Below are positions 1 to 5,150 of a stretch of 5,150 nt of DNA, piece by piece. The position numbers and the translations under genes are program-made. The notes under the pieces are model-generated. The model was not told the origin of the DNA, searched no databases, and was given only the letters and a program-made list of their open reading frames with translations. This DNA comes from Candidatus Omnitrophota bacterium (lineage in GTDB: Bacteria; Hinthialibacterota; Hinthialibacteria; Hinthialibacterales; JAKPRU01). The stretch spans positions 1 to 5,150 of the forward strand of contig JAKPRU010001187.1 in the NCBI GenBank assembly GCA_029557025.1. Direction: 5' to 3'. Each line of letters starts with the position of its first letter. The stretch's first letter is position 1.

Positions 1-307
1 GGTCACTCCCCAGGAGATCGCAGATTGTGCAGGTCAACACAAGATTCCGCACGGTGTGGAAACCCAGATACATGATCGCCTGGTTGAGAGAGGAAATCAC
101 GCGGGGCAATCCATAATACGCCGAATTGCAGAGACGAAGGATGTTGCCGGTCAGACCCGGATCCTGCGAGATCACCTCTGTCAGCTGATTCGCGGTCACA
201 TCGGCGTCCCGCGTCATCCGCATCACGCGAACGGCCACATCCGGCAGAGCGGGAATTTCCTTGACATTCTTGAGAATGGCTTCAAATCGGGATTCTTCTC
301 TGCTCAT
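1..307 (-). CDS. HDOD-domain signalling protein, N-terminal part (3' end beyond window)
   Basis: Reading the minus strand from the ATG at 307 gives 102 open codons that run off the left edge without a stop. The protein starts MSREESRFEAILKNV and continues with the HDOD signature: EIPALPDVAVRVM (residues 18-30), the ISQDPGLTGNILRLCNSAYYG block (residues 46-66) and an AIMYLGFHTVRNLVL segment (residues 77-91). These match the family pattern of LPxLP, then DPxLxxxLLRLxNSxxYG, then QAIxxLGxxxVRxLVL. HDOD domains are HD-GYP relatives that usually lack the metal-binding HD residues. They occur in bacterial signalling, chemotaxis and stress-regulation proteins, alone or fused to output domains; any C-terminal domain here lies outside the window. 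The start is chosen because the family block begins soon after it. No strong Shine-Dalgarno sequence precedes it (GGAT lies about 12 bases upstream). It follows the HU gene by 122 bases on the same strand. The family call is confident; the specific role is unknown. Confidence 0.88.
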   Translation of the reverse strand, partial: MSREESRFEAILKNVKEIPALPDVAVRVMRMTRDADVTANQLTEVISQDPGLTGNILRLCNSAYYGLPRVISSLNQAIMYLGFHTVRNLVLTCTICDLLGSD

Positions 308-429
308 CGGGTTTTTTGGATCCGTACGCAATATCTGTGGAACTCACACAGGAAACCGGAGTGGTCAATCAGTCGGGAATCGGCCGGTCAACACCCGCCA
401 AACCGGTTCGGAAAAACAAGTATCCGCGC
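308..429. other. Intergenic gap between HU and HDOD genes
   Basis: These 122 bases separate the HU stop from the HDOD ATG. There is no convincing terminator: a T-run follows the HU stop on the minus strand, but only a 3-bp hairpin precedes it. Two minus-strand TTGACC hexamers (386-391 and 363-368, 23 bases apart) resemble -35 elements or operator half-sites. Neither has a TATAAT-like hexamer at 16-18 bases. Co-transcription of HDOD with HU is possible, as is a weak separate promoter. Confidence 0.4.
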
Positions 430-732
430 TTATCGCTCCTCCCTGGGGGTCTCCGCGTTGATCCGCTCTTTCATCAACTGGCCCGGTTTGAAACTGATAT
501 GACGTTTGGCCGGAACGGTGATAATCTCACTCGTCTTCGGATTCCTCGCCTTTCGTTCGGGAGTGCTCTTCACCTTAAAAATACCGAAATTGCGGATTTC
601 GATGTTGCCGTCACGCGACAGACCTTCGCACATCGCATCGAACATCGTCTGCACAATCTCTTTGACACTGGCGAGATCAAAACCGGTCTTGGCCGCGACC
701 TCTTTCACAATATCCTTTTTTGTGCTTGTCAT
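430..732 (-). CDS. HU/IHF-family DNA-binding protein
   Basis: This is a 100-residue protein of the HU/IHF family of small dimeric nucleoid proteins, which bind and bend DNA in the cytoplasm. Visible features are an N-terminal helical part (MTSTKKDIVKEVAAKTG, then ASVKEIVQTMFDAM), the NFGIFKVK turn into the beta sheet (residues 48-55), and the DNA-binding arm RKARNPKT with the RNP triplet at residues 63-65, whose proline intercalates between base pairs in this family. It ends with PAKRHISFKPGQLMKERI, the conserved closing segment. Length is slightly above the usual 90-95 residues because of a short charged tail (NAETPREER). The common TG after RNPxT is TS here. An in-frame GTG at 741 would add three residues, but it overlaps the GGGAG ribosome binding site that sits 6 bases before the ATG at 732, so the ATG is preferred. 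A promoter lies upstream at 791-820. The sequence does not decide between HU and an IHF subunit; a homodimeric HU-like protein is most likely. Confidence 0.95.
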   Translation of the reverse strand: MTSTKKDIVKEVAAKTGFDLASVKEIVQTMFDAMCEGLSRDGNIEIRNFGIFKVKSTPERKARNPKTSEIITVPAKRHISFKPGQLMKERINAETPREER

Positions 733-738
733 ATCTGC

Positions 739-743
739 CACTC
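739..743 (-). promoter_or_regulatory. Ribosome binding site of the HU gene
   Basis: The minus strand reads GGGAG, then 6 bases, then ATG at 732. This spacing is ideal for the ATG. The alternative GTG start at 741 shares its first base with this motif, which argues against that start. Confidence 0.7.
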
Positions 744-790
744 CCGGAACGTTTTTATGTCCGTGCGCTCTTGTGTTCCGATTCCCCCAT

Positions 791-820
791 ACTTTAGCCG
801 ATTCAAGGGGATCAGGTCAA
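791..820 (-). promoter_or_regulatory. Candidate sigma70 promoter of the HU gene
   Basis: On the minus strand, TTGACC (815-820, 5 of 6 matches to TTGACA) is followed after 18 bases by TAAAGT (791-796, 4 of 6 matches to TATAAT). This predicts a transcript start near 784 and a leader of about 50 bases before the HU ATG at 732. It lies in the gap after the sensor gene, so HU can be expressed independently of it. The call rests on consensus matching only. Confidence 0.5.
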
Positions 821-843
821 GCGATAAGTTTAGTTACTTGACC
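815..843. promoter_or_regulatory. Inverted repeat overlapping the HU -35 element (possible operator)
   Basis: GGTCAAG at 815-821 and CTTGACC at 837-843 are perfect 7-base inverted arms with a 15-base AT-rich centre. The left arm coincides with the putative -35 hexamer, so a protein bound here would affect HU transcription. Arms facing each other at about two helical turns (22 bases start to start) suit a dimeric regulator. The centre shows little further symmetry, so chance is not excluded. Confidence 0.3.
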
Positions 844-905
844 ATCTTATGCAACAAAATCAGGTTGGACAAGCGCAAGACCCCCGAATCGAAGATGAAA
901 TGCAC

Positions 906-2909
906 TCAGCTTCTTACAGCCGGGGATTTCACGGAAGGGGGCCGTCGCCCGCTTGATCCCCAGGAACGTGTCAGATAGTTGCGGATAAGGCGGTTGATCC
1001 GGACCTCCGAATCCCTGAAACTCGGCGCCCGGCCCGATACACCGTGATCTCCACCGGGTGGAAAAATCCACCGGACACAAAGAGGAGAAACTTCACCCTG
1101 GCGCAGCTCAAGCCGACATCCGAGCAACATCCGCAGAATGCAGATACCGACAATTTTAACCTGCTTCTGAAGCGGCCATACACCTTGTTCTCCCCCCTCC
1201 ATAGGCACAATCAGGTCGGTCCGGTCGTTTCCGATGGCCCGCAGAACTGACCGCGCCTGCGGGGAGAGGTCCATGCCCATTTCAAATCTCAAAACAACTC
1301 CGCCGGAAGTGGGATTGTCAATAAAAAGATCCACCGGCGATGTCGAGCCTTCCTCCTCCGCCAAATCCAGAAGAACTTCAATCAGGAGATCCAACACCTG
1401 CCCCAGAACCGTATCCACCGTCCAAACCGATAACTCGTTTCGTGAGGAATGAAACCGAATGGAAATCATGCGTGAAAAGAGATCCGCCGCTTGCAGATGT
1501 CGTCCAAGCCAAGGACCGATCGGTAGTGGCCCGAAATCGCTTGGTTCTAGGTCTCCTACTTGCCTCAGGGCCGAAAGACGTGCCAGCACATCCACATGAC
1601 TGTCAAGTAACTCCCAAATCACAGGGACTTCCGGCAAGTTCTTACGCTCACTCAGAATTGCGGACAACCACGGCAACAATTCATGGAATAAAAATCGCTC
1701 CGTGAGAGGCGCAAGCCAGTCCCGGCTGCCTTGAGCATCCTCCGTCCGCAAGAGCAGCAAAACATAAACAAGCCCATCCTCTTCGCGGCGCAAAACAATC
1801 GCTGTAGCCCGGCCCGTGGTACGCCCGCCCCGAAGCGGGTCCGGGACTTCCCACGCACATGCATCGCGATCCGGACCCGACTGGCCTGCCACCCGTTTCA
1901 CCAGACGAATCAGCATTTCCTCCGTCAATACCCCCCCCTCCTGTCCCAACAGGTGCATCCACCTCTCCGCTACCGAATTCTGTGCAAGAATACTTCCTTT
2001 CCCGTCGGTCAATACCGCACCATCGGAGGTACTCTCGAACAGTTGCTGAAACGCATACATCGCCATCTCATGCTCCCGCTCCGAATTCTCAGACTCCTGG
2101 GTAGAATGCGCTTGCAGCTCGTGGTAGCTGGATTCGGTTTGTCTCAGGCTGTCTTCTAAAATCACAACACGCTTTTGCTGTTGCGCCAGTCCATCAAGGA
2201 CCCGGTTCACTTGTTCACCCAAATCGGCCAACTCGTTCGGCAGAGCGGCCGTGTTGACCCGCCCCCGGAATCCGCTGTTAATGATATAACGAAGGCGGTC
2301 CGCCGTTTCCGCAATCCGCGCAGACAGAGTCGTCCGATACATTAACACACCCAGGAGAATCCCCAGAAAACCCATGGAACCAGCCACAAATGCGGTCTGA
2401 ACTAAAAGGCGATTCACGATCCCGTGGACCCGACGATTGTCCCAGAGAATCCGCAACTTCCCCCAATAACTTCCGTCCGGCGTTCGAACGGAGTAGAACG
2501 CTTCCCACCGGGACGGAAAAACGAACGATTCCTCGCTCGCCAGGATTTCCTGCGAAGAAACTTCCTCTCGCCAGGGACCGACCGTCCCTTGACCTTCGTC
2601 GCTCTCCGACGGAACACTGGAGGCATCCACTTTGCCGTACTTGTCGATCAGGGAAATCTCGCGAATGTATGTATGAATGCCCGCCACTTCACACAAAACC
2701 CGTTCATTCGCTTGCTGGGCTGAGGGATCGACAGGGTCCTGTGAAACGGTGAGTCGGTTCGCTGTCGATTCTGCCAACAACAAAACCTCTTCGCGGAACG
2801 TCTTCCGCTCCTCTTCATGAACCCTCCAGGAAAGAATCACCCCCGTCAGCGTTACAGCCAGCGCTGCCGCCAATCCCAACTGAAACGAGAAACGGAGTCC
2901 CTGATTCAT
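906..2909 (-). CDS. Membrane sensor protein with HAMP, PAS and degenerate histidine-kinase core
   Basis: A 667-residue protein counted from the ATG at 2909. In order: a short cytoplasmic start (MNQGLRFS), membrane helix 1 (about 9-28), an extracytoplasmic region (29-167) with a Cache/PAS-like stretch IDKYGKVDASS (88-98), membrane helix 2 (about 168-191), a HAMP-like linker (192-245), a Gln/Glu-rich coiled coil (about 236-287), a PAS domain (about 288-387, with ESTSDGAVLTDGKGSILAQN), then a DHp-like segment and a CA-like region (462-619), and a basic tail (620-667). The H-box-like HELLPWLSAIL carries His409 in the position of the phosphorylated histidine, but the usual R-T-P is L-P-W. The ATP-binding boxes are eroded: LGQVLDLLIEVLL aligns with the N box but has Leu508 and Val512 in place of both asparagines; no DxGxG G1 box is present; and GLGL is replaced by VGICIL. 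It is therefore probably a pseudokinase or signalling scaffold; the domain order is well supported. A longer frame opens at 2978, inside the upstream terminator, so the ATG at 2909 is preferred although its ribosome binding site is weak. No response regulator lies beside it. Confidence 0.82.
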   Translation of the reverse strand: MNQGLRFSFQLGLAAALAVTLTGVILSWRVHEEERKTFREEVLLLAESTANRLTVSQDPVDPSAQQANERVLCEVAGIHTYIREISLIDKYGKVDASSVPSESDEGQGTVGPWREEVSSQEILASEESFVFPSRWEAFYSVRTPDGSYWGKLRILWDNRRVHGIVNRLLVQTAFVAGSMGFLGILLGVLMYRTTLSARIAETADRLRYIINSGFRGRVNTAALPNELADLGEQVNRVLDGLAQQQKRVVILEDSLRQTESSYHELQAHSTQESENSEREHEMAMYAFQQLFESTSDGAVLTDGKGSILAQNSVAERWMHLLGQEGGVLTEEMLIRLVKRVAGQSGPDRDACAWEVPDPLRGGRTTGRATAIVLRREEDGLVYVLLLLRTEDAQGSRDWLAPLTERFLFHELLPWLSAILSERKNLPEVPVIWELLDSHVDVLARLSALRQVGDLEPSDFGPLPIGPWLGRHLQAADLFSRMISIRFHSSRNELSVWTVDTVLGQVLDLLIEVLLDLAEEEGSTSPVDLFIDNPTSGGVVLRFEMGMDLSPQARSVLRAIGNDRTDLIVPMEGGEQGVWPLQKQVKIVGICILRMLLGCRLELRQGEVSPLCVRWIFPPGGDHGVSGRAPSFRDSEVRINRLIRNYLTRSWGSSGRRPPSVKSPAVRS

Positions 2910-2960
2910 CGCTTGGCGCGCACCATTCCGATTGGTATACGACCTTCCCATCCCGTATAA

Positions 2961-3003
2961 AATGAAAAAGAGGGGCATGACTCGCTATCGGAGTATGCCC
3001 CTC
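2961..3003 (-). terminator. Rho-independent terminator of the repeat-protein gene
   Basis: On the minus strand, a stem of GAGGGGCAT (3003-2995) with ATGCCCCTC (2978-2970) is perfectly paired over 9 bases. It extends by 4 more pairs (2991-2994 with 2980-2983) past a single bulged base, closing a 7-base loop. CTTTTTCATTTT follows directly. It starts about 69 bases after the stop codon at 3072 and is oriented to end that transcript. It shows that the sensor gene downstream has its own promoter or depends on readthrough. Confidence 0.88.
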
Positions 3004-3071
3004 GCTACACAGTCATGAACAACAGAACCGATTGCCGGATGGCGCTGAGACAATCGACACCCGACCATTTC

Positions 3072-5150
3072 TTACTGAGGCGGCAAAACGATTCCGTTGC
3101 CGGGAATACGGCCGATTTCCAGATCCCGAGCGATGTCGAATCCCAAAAACGGAGGATTGTCAATCGGTGTCGCCGCACCGATTGCATGAATTCCACCGTA
3201 ACCATCCAGGACATAGAATCCATCGCTGCCGTCACCGACTACACCGTCTCCGTTGGAGTCAAGCGGGTTGACCACAATATCGCGAGCAATATCGAATCCG
3301 AAATAGACAGGCGCCGGATTCATCACCAGAGCCAGATCGCCCGCCGTTCCCGGAATCTCCGTATCCAGAGGCGGCGCCCCCAGGAACCCGCCCGCTGTGG
3401 CATAAACCTGACCCAAACCGTTCAGCATCACCAGATCGCGGACTTGGCCCTGCGCATCTGTGACAATGTCGAACGCCCGGAAGAGATCGGCATTTACAAG
3501 CACATGCGGGTTCTGCAGCGGTGGAGTTGTGGTTGTGCCGTAGTGATGAATCACTCCCCAGCCGTCCATAATCATGTAACCGACAGGCTGGTTTCCGTTG
3601 TAAACCACTTCCAAATCACGCGCAAGATCGACGCCGAATCCGATCCCGACCAGACTTGCATCGAACAGACCTTCGGCATCGAACACCGTATCGATTATAC
3701 CGTTACCGTTCAGGTCTTCCGCCGGTATCGTAATCTCTCGCATCCCCAAGCTGGGGTTATTGGGATCAATCCATACAAACTCAACCATTTCCGGGTCCAG
3801 AATTCCATTCCCGTTCACATCTTCCGTGCTGAACGCAAAGATATCGTATTCTCCGTTTCCATTGCTGTCTTCCAGGAAAATGGAGCCGTCCAACCGGACG
3901 CGGGGAGTATCTGCCGTGACTCGCGTATTCCCACTCGCGATGATCCGATCCCGAACCAAGTCACCAAAGAACGGCGCATCTCCGAGCGTCCTGACAAATC
4001 CATTACCCGCCAGGACATAACCGGACACCGTGTTGTTTGCTGTGGAGGTGATTTCCAGATCCCGCGCGATGTAAGAATCTAAGTAGAAATCATCTTCCAC
4101 AGAAGGCGCGTTGGAGCCACCAATTGGCCCGATAACCCAGCCATCGGCATAAAGTTGGTAATAGGTCCCCGTAGCATCCCGCGCCTCGGCAAGCGCACGC
4201 ATTCTGTCGACCATGTAGAAGATGCCGCCAACGGTTGTGCTCGGGGTATGAATCGCGCCAAATCCGTCCATGACCAGATAAGGAACCGCTGTTCGGCGCG
4301 GCATGACATTAACGGGATTGCTCATGTTCCCCGCTGCGTCACGGGTGACCACAACGATCGTGTCGCGGTTTCTCGTATCCACGGCAACATAGAACCCTCC
4401 GGTGCTGTTGGCTGTTGTCACAGCCAACAGCTCGAGAAGGCTGGCGTCACCGTAAATCGCCACCCTGCACCCTTGCTCTACCGCCCCATCCTGCCCAGTA
4501 ATAGCATTCGCTGTGACCGAGATGAGTTCCGGCCGTGGATCAACCGCCTCCACATCCAGCAAAACCGGAACCGGATCGGGACTGTAATTGCCGTATTGGT
4601 CCATCAGCGCAAGGAACACCCTCTTGTGGCCGGAATAGGTCTGCGTACTTGCTGTCCAGAAATTGTATCCCAAGTTCAGGTTGCTTGCTCCCGGAATGGG
4701 AATGAAATATCCCGGCGGCAATCCGATTCCAACTAAGCCGCCGTATGGTGCGCCAAGCAGGGCGTTCATGGGTTTCACATCCAGCAACTGGATATTGTGA
4801 ATGTCCCAGACATCCATCTCTTCGCGGTCATCCTTATTCGCCAGAACAAAGACGAAGTTCAACGCATCCTTCGGTAGCTTGGGACCGACCGCCGCGCAGT
4901 TTGGAAAGATATTCAATACGTTCAGAATATCCGGCGCTTCCGAACCGTTCTGAATCAACTGGATATCATCATCCGTAAAGATCAACGGAAGAACTGTGGC
5001 AATCTCGGGTCCGCTCCGATCAAATCCATCGGCCGCAGAGATTCTCATAGAGCCGATAAATCCGCCGGTCAGGGGATCCCGCGCAACCAGATAGAACTCT
5101 TTAATTAACGTTGTCGAATTGAACACCGTAGCGTCCGGCAAATAGGCCGG
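3072..5150 (-). CDS. Exported repeat protein: Ig-like module, propeller-like DGxG/DIARD tiles, calcium-loop motifs (5' end beyond window)
   Basis: The frame is open to the right edge (three codons, P-A-Y, precede a TTG at 5141), so the N-terminus, including any signal peptide, is missing. At least 692 residues are present; positions here count the TTG codon as 1. Residues 1-200 are beta-rich with no recognised family and end in LALMDQYGNYSPDPVPV, typical of the end of an Ig-like fold. Residues 204-281 resemble a bacterial Ig-like module (GAVEQGCRVAIYG, then VVTRDAAGNMSNPVNV). Residues 286-689 are about six tiles with MDGFGAIH, ADGWVIG, AGNGFVR, MDGWGVIHHYG, LNGLGQVYATAG and LDGYGGIHAIG, each followed by a relative of GFDIARDLEI. 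This resembles beta-propeller blades. Four calcium-loop-like motifs (D-x-N-G-[ND]-G) start at 425, 441, 476 and 628. The protein ends PGNGIVLPPQ without a visible anchor or sorting tail. It is probably secreted or surface-exposed and may bind a ligand or act structurally; no catalytic motif is visible. I do not recognise a named gene. Confidence 0.85.
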   Translation of the reverse strand, partial: PAYLPDATVFNSTTLIKEFYLVARDPLTGGFIGSMRISAADGFDRSGPEIATVLPLIFTDDDIQLIQNGSEAPDILNVLNIFPNCAAVGPKLPKDALNFVFVLANKDDREEMDVWDIHNIQLLDVKPMNALLGAPYGGLVGIGLPPGYFIPIPGASNLNLGYNFWTASTQTYSGHKRVFLALMDQYGNYSPDPVPVLLDVEAVDPRPELISVTANAITGQDGAVEQGCRVAIYGDASLLELLAVTTANSTGGFYVAVDTRNRDTIVVVTRDAAGNMSNPVNVMPRRTAVPYLVMDGFGAIHTPSTTVGGIFYMVDRMRALAEARDATGTYYQLYADGWVIGPIGGSNAPSVEDDFYLDSYIARDLEITSTANNTVSGYVLAGNGFVRTLGDAPFFGDLVRDRIIASGNTRVTADTPRVRLDGSIFLEDSNGNGEYDIFAFSTEDVNGNGILDPEMVEFVWIDPNNPSLGMREITIPAEDLNGNGIIDTVFDAEGLFDASLVGIGFGVDLARDLEVVYNGNQPVGYMIMDGWGVIHHYGTTTTPPLQNPHVLVNADLFRAFDIVTDAQGQVRDLVMLNGLGQVYATAGGFLGAPPLDTEIPGTAGDLALVMNPAPVYFGFDIARDIVVNPLDSNGDGVVGDGSDGFYVLDGYGGIHAIGAATPIDNPPFLGFDIARDLEIGRIPGNGIVLPPQ
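3114..3136 (+). repeat. Copy A of a 23-base near-identical repeat encoding the IARDLEI segment
   Basis: The plus strand at 3114-3136 matches 4050-4072 at 22 of 23 bases, differing only in A versus C in the 15th position. Both code on the minus strand for the IARDLEI motif of propeller-like tiles. High nucleotide identity beside otherwise diverged tiles suggests recent copying or gene conversion between tiles. Confidence 0.6.
3666..3935 (-). other. Insert in the third tile with three calcium-loop-like motifs
   Basis: About 90 residues (403-492) interrupt the third tile between LVRDRIIAS and FGVDLARDLEVV. They carry EDSNGNGEYD, EDVNGNGILD and EDLNGNGIID. The D-x-N-x-N-G-x-x-D pattern matches EF-hand and dockerin-type or thrombospondin type 3 calcium loops. 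A fourth loop, DSNGDGVVGD, lies between tiles 5 and 6. Calcium binding is inferred from the side chains. Confidence 0.55.
4050..4072 (+). repeat. Copy B of the 23-base near-identical repeat
   Basis: Partner of the copy at 3114-3136, in the same orientation, about 936 bases away in the second tile. Both copies lie in the same reading frame of the repeat-protein gene. Confidence 0.6.
4299..4532 (-). other. Bacterial Ig-like module in the repeat protein
   Basis: Residues 204-281 show the order typical of adhesin Ig-like domains: ISVTANAITG, a GAVEQGCRVAIYG turn, a STGGFYVAVDTRN strand pair and a closing VVVTRDAAGNMSNPVNV. Such domains usually act as stalks or spacers in exported proteins. A cysteine at 225 (and another at 82 upstream) could form a disulfide after export. 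Confidence 0.55.

Larger units (their letters stand above)
3075..4286 (-). repeat. Tandem protein tiles (about six), propeller-like
   Basis: Approximate tile starts, as residues counted from the TTG at 5141, are 286, 327, 373, 521, 568 and 641. Each begins with a strand leading into [LM]xDGxGxIH and ends, where complete, in G[FV]D[IL]ARD[LI]E[IV]. The last tile ends in DIARDLEI just before the C-terminus, and the first begins directly with the DGFGAIH strand, so the repeat unit closes cleanly as a propeller would. Tiles 1 and 4 have weaker second halves (MRALAEARD; LFRAFDIVTD). The blade reading is inference from pattern only. Confidence 0.6.

Noticed and set aside
386..408. CCGGT / ACCGG inverted repeat after the HU gene
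   Set aside because: Five-base arms with a 13-base loop and no following T-run are not a convincing terminator.
56..502. 148-codon plus-strand open frame at the left end
   Set aside because: It is antisense to the HDOD N-terminus, which has a strong family match on the minus strand.
844..905. Terminator after the sensor gene
   Set aside because: I searched for a GC stem followed by a T-run on the minus strand and found only weak pairings.
316..978. 220-codon plus-strand open frame
   Set aside because: It runs antisense across the HDOD-HU gap, the HU gene, its promoter and the end of the sensor gene. It has no family resemblance, and HU is certain on the other strand.
847..1210. Alternative minus-strand frames near the sensor C-terminus (possible frameshift)
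   Set aside because: The sensor frame ends with a CA-like RWIFPPG and a basic tail. The alternative frames show no continuation of a kinase domain, so I see no sign of a frameshift.
2910..2969. Promoter for the sensor gene
   Set aside because: Minus-strand TATACC and TATACG hexamers are present, but no acceptable -35 lies at 16-18 bases. The signal is too weak to annotate.
3015..4082. 355-codon plus-strand open frame
   Set aside because: It lies wholly antisense to the repeat-protein gene, whose minus-strand translation has clear domains and repeats. The antisense product is rich in Arg, His and Ile with no recognisable domain. It is a shadow.

Overview
The window holds four protein genes, all on the minus strand, with two running off the ends. 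In transcription order (right to left) they are: the C-terminal part of a large secreted-type repeat protein (5150 to 3072, 5' end missing); a membrane sensor protein built like a histidine kinase but with a degenerate kinase core (2909 to 906); a 100-residue HU/IHF-type DNA-binding protein (732 to 430); and the first 102 residues of an HDOD-domain signalling protein (307 to 1, 3' end missing). The HDOD gene is easily missed because it has no stop codon inside the window.

Layout: a rho-independent terminator (about 2961 to 3003, minus strand) closes the repeat-protein gene and separates it from the sensor gene. The longest sensor reading frame opens at 2978, inside this terminator, so the ATG at 2909 is the better start. 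The sensor gene ends at 906. The 173 bases up to the HU gene contain a sigma70-like promoter for HU (-35 at 815-820, -10 at 791-796), overlapped by an inverted repeat that could be an operator. HU has a good ribosome binding site that favours the ATG at 732 over an upstream GTG. A 122-base gap with no clear terminator follows, then the HDOD gene. HU and HDOD may therefore be co-transcribed. I see no tRNA, rRNA, CRISPR array, insertion sequence or plus-strand gene.

Organism: a bacterium of moderate GC content with an envelope-sensing system. The repeat protein combines an Ig-like module, DGxG-IH / DIARD tiles that look like beta-propeller blades, and D-x-N-G-N-G calcium-loop motifs. This style of exported protein is common in poorly characterised environmental lineages, but the window alone does not allow a phylum to be named.

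How the genes may work together (inference): the sensor, HU and HDOD genes look like a regulatory neighbourhood, with envelope sensing, nucleoid or DNA architecture, and HDOD-type signalling. No response regulator or intact kinase is visible. The exported repeat protein is a separate transcription unit. The two most notable points are the sensor, which keeps an H-box-like histidine but has lost the ATP-binding N and G boxes, and the tile architecture of the exported protein with its calcium-loop insert.
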